Positions 46,228-55,487 of a DNA stretch of 58,409 nucleotides are shown one piece after another. Made by a program: the position numbers and the translations under genes. A model generated the notes under the pieces. The model ran no database searches. It had not been told where the DNA came from and worked only from the letters and a program-made list of their open reading frames with translations. The stretch is taken from contig NZ_BATM01000022.1 of assembly GCF_000467185.1 (NCBI RefSeq), positions 1 to 58,409 of the forward strand, read 5' to 3'. Source of the stretch: Vibrio ezurae NBRC 102218 (GTDB lineage Bacteria > Pseudomonadota > Gammaproteobacteria > Enterobacterales > Vibrionaceae). How positions within the stretch are numbered: position 1 is the first letter of the stretch; each line of letters begins with the position of its first letter.

Positions 46228-47202
46228 TTAAAAATTATCAAATCGAATTTCCAACCTGAACCGAATACTCGCTTCTTTCTCAAAACTTTGCTGATACTCT
46301 CTATACCAGTTGTACTCTGGAGTGATTTCATAGTAGAGCCATTCGTAAAATACGTTTTGACGGTAGGTGAGACTGATTAAGGTATTGTCTATAAAGCTGC
46401 GTGGGGTGTCTGTTGCTGTGGTGCTGATGGTGTAGTTAATGGCCTGGGTTGGGGATATGTATTGATAAAGAATAAAACCGGTTCCCATATTCCAGATGCT
46501 GGTGTCTTCGGCATGATCGCGTTCAAATTCGGCGAATGAGGTCCAGCGCAGTAAAAAGTGTGTGTTGATGGCGTGGTCAATATCAAACTGGGTTGACTCA
46601 CCGGTTAATTCTGTTTGTTGATAGATTTTTTGCGTGATGCGGCTGACGGTGTTAAGCGTAATAGGGTAGGTAAAACGATAACGTGCTTCAATCTTTGGCT
46701 TGAAGGTGGCTTTGATATTGAAGCTGCTGTAGCCCTTTGCGTAGATATCGTACCTAAGTCCAATGTTATTTTCGACTTCATCCGAGTTTTTCGGAAAGAG
46801 ATCGAAAAGAGAATCTTCCCCCTCTGATTCGATGATCAGTTTGAGTCGTTTGGTGACTTTCGGCAGGTTAAATTTTGCGTCGATCTTACTTTCGTATTTA
46901 AAACCGTCCTTTTCGATGTAGGAAAAGTCATTTTTCCAGCGCACGGAGGTGCCTGCACGGGCATCTTCAGTAACGCGATCATCGGCGAAGAAGTCATCAA
47001 ACCATACCGCAGGCTGACAAAACTTGGTATTAAGAAAGTGATAAACACGGGAAATTGGCCTATCATCGTCTGGCTTGCTTAAGCATATTTCTTCGCTGTC
47101 TTGCGCTTGTACTTGTAGTGAAATGATGGCAAACAGCAGAAAGAAGAATAAGTGAATAGAGGGGGCGAGGTGCAAGCCGAATCCTTTGGTTATTTTGTTC
47201 AC
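46228..47202 (-). CDS. Putative outer-membrane beta-barrel protein
   Basis: A 324-residue protein with a signal peptide (FFFLLFAIISLQVQA, cleaved after about 33). The mature part is rich in alternating aromatic strands, such as NTHFLLRWTSFAEFERD and NVFYEWLYYEITPEYNWY, and ends in the sequence RLEIRFDNF with a C-terminal Phe, as in outer-membrane barrels. Two cysteines lie near the mature N-terminus (EEICLSK, KFCQP). I cannot name the family. It is not linked to a system here. Confidence 0.65.
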   Translation of the reverse strand: MNKITKGFGLHLAPSIHLFFFLLFAIISLQVQAQDSEEICLSKPDDDRPISRVYHFLNTKFCQPAVWFDDFFADDRVTEDARAGTSVRWKNDFSYIEKDGFKYESKIDAKFNLPKVTKRLKLIIESEGEDSLFDLFPKNSDEVENNIGLRYDIYAKGYSSFNIKATFKPKIEARYRFTYPITLNTVSRITQKIYQQTELTGESTQFDIDHAINTHFLLRWTSFAEFERDHAEDTSIWNMGTGFILYQYISPTQAINYTISTTATDTPRSFIDNTLISLTYRQNVFYEWLYYEITPEYNWYREYQQSFEKEASIRFRLEIRFDNF

Positions 47203-47259
47203 TTCTATTATGGTTGATGTATTTCATATTGTCACAAAGTGTTTGATTTGGTTTAGAAA

Positions 47260-47487
47260 GTGTTAGAAAAAGAAAATATACTTAAACTCGCGCACATGAA
47301 GATGCCGTTTGGTAAATACGCTGGACGCGTACTGATTGATCTTCCAGAAGAGTATTTATTGTGGTTTCAAAACAAAGCCCAGTGGCCGGAAGGTGAACTA
47401 GGTCGTCTGTTGCAACTTTGCTTGGCGCTGAAGGTTGAAGGGTTAGACTCGGTGGTTAAACCGTTAAAAGATAGCAGCCGTTATTAG
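47260..47487 (+). CDS. DUF3820 family protein
   Basis: A 75-residue protein with the DUF3820 core: MPFGKYAGRVLIDLPEEYLLWF (split in two halves around residues 14-35), then WPEGELGRLLQLCL. Family members are described as putative quorum-sensing-regulated factors, but the function is unproven. The start is GTG; no ATG start gives the full N-terminus. Confidence 0.85.
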   Translation: MLEKENILKLAHMKMPFGKYAGRVLIDLPEEYLLWFQNKAQWPEGELGRLLQLCLALKVEGLDSVVKPLKDSSRY

Positions 47488-47565
47488 CCAACATCAATAA
47501 GTCATTCTTTTGGTAGATGGAAATATCGCAATACGGCGATGATGAAATAGGTAAAAGGAGAGACC

Positions 47566-48423
47566 ATGAATGAGCAATACGTTCCCCCTAAAGTGTGGGT
47601 TAATGACACCAATGGCGGTAATAAATGGGCCAATATCAATAGCCCTGAAGCAGGTGCTAGATACGAAAAGGCATTGCCAGAAGGTGAGCATTCATTACAG
47701 CTGTATTCCTTAGGGACACCTAACGGACAAAAAGTCACCATCCTGCTTGAAGAGCTGTTAGGCGCTGGTGTTAAAGAAGCAGAATATGATGCTTTCCTGA
47801 TCAATATTGGTGACTCTGATCAGTTTTCTTCTGGATTTGTGGGTGTGAATCCCAATTCTAAAATCCCTGCTTTGGTCGATAAAAGTGGTGAACAAGCAGT
47901 TAATGTATTTGAATCTGCCTCTATCCTTGTGCATTTAGCAGAGAAGTTTAATCGTTTTTTACCTAGCGCTGGACCTGCTCGCACTCAAACGTTTAACTGG
48001 CTGTTTTGGGCACAAGGTTCCGCTCCTTTCTTAGGCGGTGGTTTTGGGCATTTTTACGCCTATGCTGATGAAAAACAGCAATACCCAATTAATCGCTTTG
48101 CGATGGAAGCAAAGCGTCAGTTAGATGTATTAGATAAGCAATTGGCAAAATATCATTTTGTTGCTGGTGATGAATATACGATTGCTGATATGGCAATATG
48201 GCCTTGGTATGGCAACCTTGTATTGGGTAAGTTATATGATGCCGCCGAATTTTTACAAGTAGACTCTTATACCAATGTGGTGCGTTGGGCTAAGCAAGTC
48301 GCACAGCGAGAGGGCGTGCAACGCGGCCGTATTGTTAACCGTGCTTTTGGTGAACCATGGGAGCAGCTTGCGGAAAGACATACTGCTGAGGATATCGATG
48401 CGGTGTTAAAATTACGCCCTTAG
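47566..48423 (+). CDS. yghU: YghU-type glutathione transferase / disulfide reductase
   Basis: A 285-residue protein closely following E. coli YghU: YVPPKVWVNDTNGG at the N-terminus, LQLYSLGTPNGQKVTILLEE, DQFSSGFVGVNPNSKIPAL, FNWLFWAQGSAPFLGGGFGHF and KYHFVAGDEYTIADMAIWPW. YghU binds two glutathione molecules and reduces disulfides, using Asn and Thr residues of the TPNGQ loop instead of a catalytic Cys. A GGAGAG ribosome site precedes the ATG. No partner gene is evident. Confidence 0.95.
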   Translation: MNEQYVPPKVWVNDTNGGNKWANINSPEAGARYEKALPEGEHSLQLYSLGTPNGQKVTILLEELLGAGVKEAEYDAFLINIGDSDQFSSGFVGVNPNSKIPALVDKSGEQAVNVFESASILVHLAEKFNRFLPSAGPARTQTFNWLFWAQGSAPFLGGGFGHFYAYADEKQQYPINRFAMEAKRQLDVLDKQLAKYHFVAGDEYTIADMAIWPWYGNLVLGKLYDAAEFLQVDSYTNVVRWAKQVAQREGVQRGRIVNRAFGEPWEQLAERHTAEDIDAVLKLRP

Positions 48424-48647
48424 CATTTATTGCGCAGAATTAGAGCGCTTTCTATGCAGTGAAGCATGGGTATTAACTATGAGCGTCAGTGGCTATGTAG
48501 TTTTCTATAAGACCAGTCTAGACGGTGATTGATGCGTGCTAGATAGCACTCGGTGCTCAAATATTATGCAGGTGAATCGCAAAAATAATTATGCGAATGA
48601 AAAATGTTTCTATTAAAGCGTCATAAAGCTAAACTATGGATGCAGGC
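48424..48647. other. Gene-free stretch after yghU
   Basis: No reading frame of note. It ends in the strong terminator listed next, about 225 bases after yghU. It could be a long 3' untranslated region or encode a small RNA. Confidence 0.35.
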
Positions 48648-48680
48648 AATCTCCGTTAACGAAGGCGGAGATTTTTTTTG
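48648..48680 (+). terminator. Strong terminator upstream of zwf
   Basis: Stem AATCTCCG/CGGAGATT (48648-48655 and 48666-48673) followed by eight T. It lies far from yghU and before the zwf promoter region. Confidence 0.8.
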
Positions 48681-48844
48681 CCTATAGATTTCAATTAATC
48701 ACTGTGAAAATGTGACAAATTATTTTAATTCGCCTTATTCGGTGTAGAATTCTTCTCATGGTGCATTGTAAGCCATTCGCCGGTGGACTCTCCCCGTAAC
48801 TCGATGCTTCTATGCAACCCTTAAAGGCACTTGAAGGACAAATG

Positions 48845-50347
48845 ATGGTAATACCTGATAAAAGCAGCATAGTAATTTTTGGTGCTTCTGGAGATTTAAC
48901 TTATCGCAAGTTAATTCCCGCTTTATATAGACTGTACCAAAGCGGTCAACTTCCCCAATCATTTTATATTTTAGGCGTAAGCCGTACTGAATACAGTGAT
49001 GAGTCTTATCGTGACAAATTGAAGAAAGCCCTTCGAGAATTTGAAAAAACAGAAGAATCTGTTCTAGAAGAGTTCATCGGCCATCTTCATTATCAAGCAA
49101 TCAATACGTCCGATACCGCAGATTATGCCAAACTGGCAACTCGACAAGATGAACTTGCGGCGCACTATCAGTTAGAAGAGCGTAACGTTCTCTATTACTT
49201 AGCCACACCCCCTAGCTTATATTCTGTGATTCCTGCAAGCCTTGCCGCTCATGGTCTAAACAAAGAAGACGATGGTTGGAAGCGCCTTATTGTTGAAAAA
49301 CCGTTCGGTTACGATCTTGCGTCAGCACAACTGCTAGATAAGCAGATCCATGAGCATTTTGAAGAAACTCAACTGTATCGTATTGATCATTACCTAGGTA
49401 AAGAAACCGTACAAAACCTATTGGTGTTCCGTTTTTCAAACATTATGTTTGAACCGCTTTGGAACCGAAATTTCATTAATTATGTTGAAATCACAGGTTC
49501 TGAGTTCCTTGGTGTGGAAGAGCGTGGCGGCTATTACGACGGTTCTGGCGCAGTACGTGATATGTTCCAAAACCACCTATTGCAAGTATTGGCCATGGTT
49601 GGCATGGAATCACCACCGCGCATCAATGCGGATTCTATTCGTGATGAAGTGGTGAAAGTATTAAGAAGCTTAAAGCCTCTTGAAGAACACGACTTAGTGA
49701 ATAACCTTGTTCTTGGTCAATACACCGAATCTGAGGTTCGTGGTGAGTTTTTACCTGGATACCGAGACGAGCCGGGTGTTGCTGATGATTCGCGTACTGA
49801 AACCTACATTGGACTAAAAGCCTACATTAACAACAGCCGTTGGAACGGGGTTCCGTTTTATGTTCGTACTGGTAAGCGTCTGCCGACTCGCGTAACAGAA
49901 GTGGTTATCCACTTTAAAGATACGCCGCACCCAGTGTTTGGGCAGGATGCGCCTGAAAACAAACTGATTATCCGTATTCAGCCGGATGAAGGTATTCAGA
50001 TTAGCTTTGGTTTAAAAGAGCCTGGAGCAGGTTTCCACGCGAAAGAAGTGAAAATGAACTTCCATTACAAGTCTTTAAACGAAGCTCATATGCTCAGTGC
50101 ATACGAACGTTTATTGCTGGATGCATTAAATGGCGATGCAACGTTATTTGCTCGTTCTGACGCAGTTGAAACTTGTTGGGAATATGTTCAGCCTATTTTA
50201 GACTTTAAAGAACGTCCACAAGCGCTGTTTGGTTATGCCTGCGGAACATGGGGGCCGAAAGAGTCTCATGATCTTTTAGAACGTGATGGAAGAGCGTGGC
50301 GCTTCCCTTGTAAGAACTTAACAGATACCGAGTATTGCGAATTATGA
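48845..50347 (+). CDS. zwf: Glucose-6-phosphate 1-dehydrogenase
   Basis: First step of the oxidative pentose phosphate pathway: glucose-6-phosphate to 6-phosphogluconolactone, producing NADPH. I choose the start [13 protein letters not shown] (500 residues), which has GAAGGA eight bases ahead and matches other Vibrio Zwf; an adjacent ATG at 48842 and one at 48812 are also in frame. Motifs are [11 protein letters not shown] (13-23), the substrate and catalytic motif [13 protein letters not shown], and VRTGKRLP. The stop overlaps the pgl start (ATGA). Confidence 0.96.
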   Translation: MVIPDKSSIVIFGASGDLTYRKLIPALYRLYQSGQLPQSFYILGVSRTEYSDESYRDKLKKALREFEKTEESVLEEFIGHLHYQAINTSDTADYAKLATRQDELAAHYQLEERNVLYYLATPPSLYSVIPASLAAHGLNKEDDGWKRLIVEKPFGYDLASAQLLDKQIHEHFEETQLYRIDHYLGKETVQNLLVFRFSNIMFEPLWNRNFINYVEITGSEFLGVEERGGYYDGSGAVRDMFQNHLLQVLAMVGMESPPRINADSIRDEVVKVLRSLKPLEEHDLVNNLVLGQYTESEVRGEFLPGYRDEPGVADDSRTETYIGLKAYINNSRWNGVPFYVRTGKRLPTRVTEVVIHFKDTPHPVFGQDAPENKLIIRIQPDEGIQISFGLKEPGAGFHAKEVKMNFHYKSLNEAHMLSAYERLLLDALNGDATLFARSDAVETCWEYVQPILDFKERPQALFGYACGTWGPKESHDLLERDGRAWRFPCKNLTDTEYCEL

Positions 50348-51060
50348 TGAATAGCAAAATCTTTAGTACGCCGACTCAAGTGGTAGAGCAGTTAGCCAAA
50401 GAGTTACAAAGCTTTAGTCATCAAGGTAGAGCGGTACATATTTCTCTATCCGGTGGCAGCACTCCCAAAATGCTATTCAAGTTGTTGGCGACAGAGCCAC
50501 ATGCGAGTAGCATTGATTGGAACAACCTGCATTTTTGGTGGGGCGACGAACGTTGCGTAGCACCAACTGACGCAGAAAGTAACTTTGGCGAAGCCAATGC
50601 TTTGCTATTTGTTCCTGTTGGTGTGCCTGAAGCAAACATTCACCGTATTTTGGGTGAAAATGATCCTCAGCAAGAAGCCATTCGTTTCGCAACAGAAATG
50701 AGCGATGTGATTGACACCCAAGATGGCGTTCCCGTGTTTGACTGGATCTTGCTAGGCGTGGGTGCTGATGGGCATACCGCTTCTTTGTTCCCAGAGCATA
50801 CAAATTACAATGAAGAAAAACTGGCTATCGTTGCTTCACATCCAGAGTCTGGACAGTTGCGCATTTCGAAGTCAGCAAAAGTGCTACAAGCGGCCAAACG
50901 CATTAGCTATTTAGTGTTAGGCGCAGGCAAACAAGATATCGTACATGAGATCTACAATACGCCAGCTGAGGATCTTCCCTATCCAGCAGCAAAAATTCAC
51001 TCCAATGCGGGTGAAACAGAATGGTTTTTAGACTCAGACGCAGCAAGTAAGATTGCTTAA
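50344..51060 (+). CDS. pgl: 6-phosphogluconolactonase
   Basis: Hydrolyses 6-phosphogluconolactone to 6-phosphogluconate. The 238 residues are counted from the ATG at 50344, which overlaps the zwf stop by ATGA and so allows coupled translation; the upstream TTG reading is less likely. Motifs are [12 protein letters not shown] (about 37-48), [10 protein letters not shown] and [17 protein letters not shown], of the NagB/RpiA/SugE-like fold. It is the middle gene of zwf-pgl-gnd. Confidence 0.95.
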   Translation: MMNSKIFSTPTQVVEQLAKELQSFSHQGRAVHISLSGGSTPKMLFKLLATEPHASSIDWNNLHFWWGDERCVAPTDAESNFGEANALLFVPVGVPEANIHRILGENDPQQEAIRFATEMSDVIDTQDGVPVFDWILLGVGADGHTASLFPEHTNYNEEKLAIVASHPESGQLRISKSAKVLQAAKRISYLVLGAGKQDIVHEIYNTPAEDLPYPAAKIHSNAGETEWFLDSDAASKIA

Positions 51061-51084
51061 GATAAGAATAGTAGGAGAGACAAA

Positions 51085-52533
51085 ATGAAAGGTGATATTG
51101 GTGTAGTTGGACTCGCAGTAATGGGTCAAAACCTTATCTTAAACATGAACGATCATGGCTTTAAAGTGGTAGCACATAACCGTACTGCGGCTAAAGTTGA
51201 CCAATTTTTAGAAGGTCCAGCAAAAGACACTAACATCGTTGGTGCTTACTCTTTACAAGAAATGGTAGAGAAGCTAGAAACGCCACGTAAAGTGATGCTT
51301 ATGGTACGTGCTGGTGATGTGGTTGATAGTTTCATCGAACAACTTATCCCACTACTAGACAAAGGTGACATCATCATCGATGGTGGTAACACTAACTACC
51401 CTGACACAAACCGTCGCGTAGCTTACCTACGTGAAAAAGGCATTCACTTCATCGGTACTGGCGTATCAGGTGGTGAAGAGGGCGCACGTTTTGGTCCTTC
51501 AATCATGCCAGGCGGCTCTCCAGAAGCATGGGAAGCAGTGAAACCTATCCTACAAGGCATCTCAGCGAAAACTGATAAAGGTGAGCCTTGCTGTGATTGG
51601 GTAGGTAACGATGGTGCAGGTCACTTCGTTAAAATGGTACACAATGGCATCGAATACGGTGACATGCAGCTTATTTGTGAAGCGTACCAATTTATGCAAG
51701 ACGGCCTTGGCATGTCTGCTGACGATATGCAAAAAGTCTTCGCTGACTGGAACACCACTGAGCTGGACAGCTACTTAGTAGAAATCACAGCAGACATCTT
51801 GAAATACCGCGACGAAGATGGCGCGCCATTAGTTGACAAGATCCTTGATACTGCAGGCCAAAAAGGTACGGGTAAATGGACTGGTATCAATGCCCTTGAT
51901 CTAGGTATTCCACTAACGCTTATCTCTGAGTCTGTATTCTCTCGTTGCCTATCTTCTATGAAAGATCAACGTGTAGCGGCTGAGAAATTGTTTGGTAAAA
52001 CAGTACAACCTGTTGAAGGCGACCAGCAAGAGTGGGTTGACGCACTTCGCCAAGCACTGCTTGCGTCTAAGATCATCTCTTACGCACAAGGTTTCATGCT
52101 AATGCGTGAAGCATCAAACCAAAATGGTTGGGACCTAAACTACGGTAACGTAGCACTCATGTGGCGTGGCGGTTGTATCATCCGTTCTGCATTCCTAGGT
52201 AACATCCGTGATGCGTTTGAAAACGATGCAGAAATTGCATTCCTAGGCTCTGATCCTTACTTCAAAGCTATCCTAGAAAACTGTCTAGGTGCATGGCGTA
52301 AAGTGGCGGCTAAGTCGCTAGAAGTAGGCATCCCAATGCCTTGTACAACGTCTGCTCTTTCGTTCCTTGATGGTTACACAACGGCTCGTTTGCCTGCAAA
52401 CCTTCTTCAAGCGCAACGTGACTACTTTGGTGCTCACACTTATGAGCGTCTTGACCGTGAGCGTGGTGAATTCTTCCACACTAATTGGACTGGTACGGGC
52501 GGCGACACAGCATCAACAACTTACGACGTTTAA
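51085..52533 (+). CDS. gnd: 6-phosphogluconate dehydrogenase (decarboxylating)
   Basis: Converts 6-phosphogluconate to ribulose-5-phosphate with CO2 and NADPH. The 482-residue protein has the nucleotide-binding start GVVGLAVMGQNLILNM (about 6-21), the signature IDGGNTNYPDT, GTGVSGGEEGARFGPSIMPG (split by a domain turn), and the catalytic Lys in GHFVKMVHNGIEYGDMQL. Usual length (about 468-482). It follows pgl by 24 bases with a GGAGAG ribosome site. Confidence 0.97.
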   Translation: MKGDIGVVGLAVMGQNLILNMNDHGFKVVAHNRTAAKVDQFLEGPAKDTNIVGAYSLQEMVEKLETPRKVMLMVRAGDVVDSFIEQLIPLLDKGDIIIDGGNTNYPDTNRRVAYLREKGIHFIGTGVSGGEEGARFGPSIMPGGSPEAWEAVKPILQGISAKTDKGEPCCDWVGNDGAGHFVKMVHNGIEYGDMQLICEAYQFMQDGLGMSADDMQKVFADWNTTELDSYLVEITADILKYRDEDGAPLVDKILDTAGQKGTGKWTGINALDLGIPLTLISESVFSRCLSSMKDQRVAAEKLFGKTVQPVEGDQQEWVDALRQALLASKIISYAQGFMLMREASNQNGWDLNYGNVALMWRGGCIIRSAFLGNIRDAFENDAEIAFLGSDPYFKAILENCLGAWRKVAAKSLEVGIPMPCTTSALSFLDGYTTARLPANLLQAQRDYFGAHTYERLDRERGEFFHTNWTGTGGDTASTTYDV

Positions 52534-52590
52534 TCGTCAGTGACTGTCTTTTTTACTAACAAGACAAAGGTTGATCTAACTAGGTAATTT

Positions 52591-52624
52591 AAGGGTGACT
52601 TGTTATGCAAGTCACCCTTTTTCG
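52591..52624 (+). terminator. Terminator of zwf-pgl-gnd
   Basis: Perfect 12-bp arms (52591-52602 and 52608-52619) followed by T, about 60 bases after the gnd stop. Confidence 0.9.
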
Positions 52625-52695
52625 TGATTGGGCGACCTATTCAGAATATAAAAATTGCTATATCATCAAACAAAACAATCATCAGGTAATACAAT

Positions 52696-53457
52696 ATGAC
52701 TACATTATATACAGAAGCGGCAAAAGAGCTTTTAAGCCGCCGCGTAGCGGGTACTAAAGCGCCACGTCTTGCAGAAAACATTCGTCCAACGACTCTAGAA
52801 GACGCTCTGCAAACTCAAGCGGCAATGATTGAACTGAAAAACGGCGCTGTAGGCGGCTGGAAATGTTTGAACCCACTTGGGGAAGACAAATACATCGTTG
52901 CACCTATCTTTACTGATAGCGTGAACAGTGGCGATACATGTAAATTGTTTATGGACAATGGCGCAGCGCGCATTGAACCAGAAATTGGCTTCAAACTGGG
53001 CAAAGATCTTCCTGCAAACGCAGAAGGTTACACTGAAGAGCAAATCAATGACGCTATCGGTTCATGCCACATGGCACTTGAGCTAATGCAAGCACGTTTT
53101 GCTGCAGACAGCGATGCTGAGTTCAACGAAAAACTGGCTGACTGCATGGTAAACCAAGGTCTGTTTGTTGGCCCTGAAATTGCTCGTGAAAAAGCCTTTG
53201 ATGCGGCTAAAGTTAACGTGACTGTGACTCAAGGTGACAATGTTCAAAACTTTGATGGCACACATCCAAACGAATCGGCGCAAAGCCCTGTTTACTGGCT
53301 AATTAACTTCATGACTCGTCGCGGCGTAACGTTCAAAGCTGGCGAGACTATCATTACCGGTTCTTACTGTGGCATCGTTGAAGTTGAATTCGACAAGCCT
53401 ACAACAGTAAATTACGCAGGCATCGGCGAGTACCAAGTGGTATTTAACGCTAAGTAA
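52696..53457 (+). CDS. 2-keto-4-pentenoate hydratase / FAH-superfamily protein
   Basis: A 253-residue protein of the MhpD/DmpE hydratase branch of the fumarylacetoacetate hydrolase superfamily. It shows TTLEDALQTQAAMIEL near the start, GGWKCLNP, the metal-ligand segment RIEPEIGFKLGKDLP (about 96-110), SCHMALELMQARF, and a C-terminal GETIITGSYCGIVEVEF. Family members hydrate 2-hydroxypenta-2,4-dienoate in aromatic breakdown or decarboxylate 2-oxo acids. No ring-cleavage genes are nearby, so the substrate is unknown. Confidence 0.85.
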   Translation: MTTLYTEAAKELLSRRVAGTKAPRLAENIRPTTLEDALQTQAAMIELKNGAVGGWKCLNPLGEDKYIVAPIFTDSVNSGDTCKLFMDNGAARIEPEIGFKLGKDLPANAEGYTEEQINDAIGSCHMALELMQARFAADSDAEFNEKLADCMVNQGLFVGPEIAREKAFDAAKVNVTVTQGDNVQNFDGTHPNESAQSPVYWLINFMTRRGVTFKAGETIITGSYCGIVEVEFDKPTTVNYAGIGEYQVVFNAK

Positions 53458-53502
53458 CTCGTACGAAATAACAACTAAGCGTCATATTATTTGTTATTTT
53501 AT

Positions 53503-53525
53503 AAGGGGCTATTGGCCCCTTTTTG
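53503..53525 (+). terminator. Terminator of the hydratase gene
   Basis: Short GC-rich stem (AAGGGGC paired with GCCCCTT) followed by a T-run, about 45 bases after the stop. Confidence 0.85.
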
Positions 53526-53713
53526 CTGCGCTATTTCTGATCACTGAGTTAGTGGGATTGGTATTACGTATTGCAGTAAAGATGAGTTAAATATGGCTTA
53601 TATGCAGGACAGTGTTAGACAATATCGACTCCAGTGCTAACATCATAATGCTAATGAAGAAGAGCCAATCCTTACGCTAAGAAGGCTTGATCGCAGTAAA
53701 GTCGAGGAGTTGT

Positions 53714-54079
53714 ATGTTTCGATTTATCCAATATCGCAGAATGGCCAAAGTGATTAAAATACTATCGCCGATACTGCTAAAAGGGTATGGCAGACGTGAT
53801 TATTTCTCTATTGGGCAAATACAAGCGAGCAGTCAAACCCTCAGTCAACGCCAGCAAAAGTTTGCACTGGCCCTGTTTGCAGATCCTCAAGACTTAGCAG
53901 GGTTAGAGGATGCCTCTTTATTTCATCGACTGCGCAAGGAGATATCTCATGATTTCTTTACCGACGCTGACGACTATACCGCAAACGACGTTTTAAATGT
54001 CCTAGGTAGTGGTGGTTGGAAAGGCGGGAGCATGAATGATGATATGTCTAACCGAAATGGGATGAACGGTCGTTATTAA
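53714..54079 (+). CDS. Conserved Vibrio-type small protein (possibly DUF6559)
   Basis: A 121-residue protein from the ATG at 53714, chosen because GAGGAG lies just ahead; the frame is open nine codons upstream. It begins MFRFIQYRRMAKVIKILSP, a basic amphipathic helix, then LLKGYGRRDYFSIGQIQ and a helical middle with LSQRQQKFALALFADPQD, and ends in a Gly/Asn/Met-rich tail. I tentatively link it to DUF6559, without certainty. No known role. Confidence 0.6.
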   Translation: MFRFIQYRRMAKVIKILSPILLKGYGRRDYFSIGQIQASSQTLSQRQQKFALALFADPQDLAGLEDASLFHRLRKEISHDFFTDADDYTANDVLNVLGSGGWKGGSMNDDMSNRNGMNGRY

Positions 54080-54186
54080 ATACGGCGTTAAAACCGTGTA
54101 GTGTAATGGTTATCGACGGAAAGTTACTTTGCTACAAGGCGCATTATTGCTACTCTAAAGGCCAATGATTTCTTATGGATAGCCCG

Positions 54187-54909
54187 ATGAATAGCACAAT
54201 CGAAACTCTTCTTTCTCACCGTTCAATTCGTTCATTTACCGAGCAAAACATCACGGCAGAACAACTGGAAACCATCTTAGATTGTGGTTTAGCTGCGTCG
54301 AGCTCTACCTTTATTCAGTGTGTGTCGATTATTCGTATTCAGCAAAAGGACAGCCGAGCAAAACTGGCACGCTACGCTGGCGGTCAGTCTTATGTAGAAA
54401 GTTGCGCGGAGTTTCTGGTTTTTTGTGTTGACTACCATCGTCATCAGGATATTCATCCACAAGCGCAGCTCGGGTTTACCGAACAAACTTTAATTGGGTC
54501 TGTTGATGCGGCTATGATGGCGCAAAACTGCCTTGCGGCCGCTGAGTCATTAGGGCTAGGGGGCGTGTATATTGGTGGATTACGTAATAACCCACAACAG
54601 GTCACCGAGTTGCTGGCACTTCCAAAACACGTTATTCCTCTATTTGGATTGTGTCTAGGGCATCCGGCGCAAAACCCTGAGGTTAAACCTCGTTTACCTA
54701 AATCCATCGTAGTACATCAAGAGCAATACACGGCATTGGATAAAGATGTGTTAGCCCGTTATGACGATCAAATCAAAAACTATTATGCCACGCGTACAGA
54801 CAATAAAAAATCGGGTGCTTGGTCGGATCAAATTACTAAAATATTAAGTAAAGAAGCCCGCCCGTTTATGCAAGAGTTTTTACAAGATCAAGGATTTAAT
54901 ACCAAATAA
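54187..54909 (+). CDS. nfsA: Oxygen-insensitive NADPH nitroreductase
   Basis: FMN enzyme that reduces nitroaromatics and quinones by two electrons using NADPH. The 240 residues are counted from MNSTIETLLSHRSIR, the same length as E. coli NfsA; the frame is open four codons upstream. FMN-binding segments HRSIRSF (about 11-17), SSSTFIQCVSIIR, LGLGGVYIGGLRNNP and FGLCLGHP match the family closely. A DUF1415 gene follows one base later, so they share a transcript. Confidence 0.95.
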   Translation: MNSTIETLLSHRSIRSFTEQNITAEQLETILDCGLAASSSTFIQCVSIIRIQQKDSRAKLARYAGGQSYVESCAEFLVFCVDYHRHQDIHPQAQLGFTEQTLIGSVDAAMMAQNCLAAAESLGLGGVYIGGLRNNPQQVTELLALPKHVIPLFGLCLGHPAQNPEVKPRLPKSIVVHQEQYTALDKDVLARYDDQIKNYYATRTDNKKSGAWSDQITKILSKEARPFMQEFLQDQGFNTK

Positions 54910-54910
54910 T

Positions 54911-55459
54911 ATGAGTATTAATTTAGAGCAGGTAGAGCATCAAACTCGAGAATGGTTAGAAAAGGTGGTCATTGGGCTAAATTTATGTCCATTTGCCGCA
55001 AAACCTAATCGAAATAAACAGATCAGAATTGCCGTCACAGAAGCAGACAACGAAGAGCAATTGCTAGAGTTTATCTTGCAAGAGTTCATGCATTTGCAAA
55101 GCACCGACGTCGAAGAGCTAGAAACGACTTTGGTCACTATCCCTAATTTCTTAGATGATTTTATGGATTACAATCTGTTTTTAGATTGGGTTGATGCACT
55201 GATTAAACAGCAAGATTACGAAGGGGAGTTTCAAATAGCCACCTTTCATCCTGATTACTGTTTTGCCGGTACTCATCCCGATGACGATGAGAATTTAACC
55301 AATCGTTCGCCGTATCCGGTGATACACCTCATTCGAGAAGCAAGTATGGAGAGGGTATTAAAACATTACCCTGATCCAGAGGCTATTCCAGATAACAACA
55401 TTGAGCGTGTGAGTAATCTCACTGATGAACAAAAACGAGCCTTGTTTCCGTATTTATAA
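54911..55459 (+). CDS. DUF1415 family protein
   Basis: A 182-residue cytoplasmic protein with the DUF1415 signature: WLEKVVIGLNLCPFAAKP (about 15-32), FHPDYCFAGTHPDDDEN and NRSPYPVIHLIREASMERVL. Members have conserved Cys, His and Asp residues, suggesting a metal site or an enzyme, but no function is established. Its start follows the nfsA stop directly; the pairing may mean a redox-related task. Confidence 0.85.
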   Translation: MSINLEQVEHQTREWLEKVVIGLNLCPFAAKPNRNKQIRIAVTEADNEEQLLEFILQEFMHLQSTDVEELETTLVTIPNFLDDFMDYNLFLDWVDALIKQQDYEGEFQIATFHPDYCFAGTHPDDDENLTNRSPYPVIHLIREASMERVLKHYPDPEAIPDNNIERVSNLTDEQKRALFPYL

Positions 55460-55487
55460 CCGTAGATTTTGCTTTAGAAAGCAGGCC

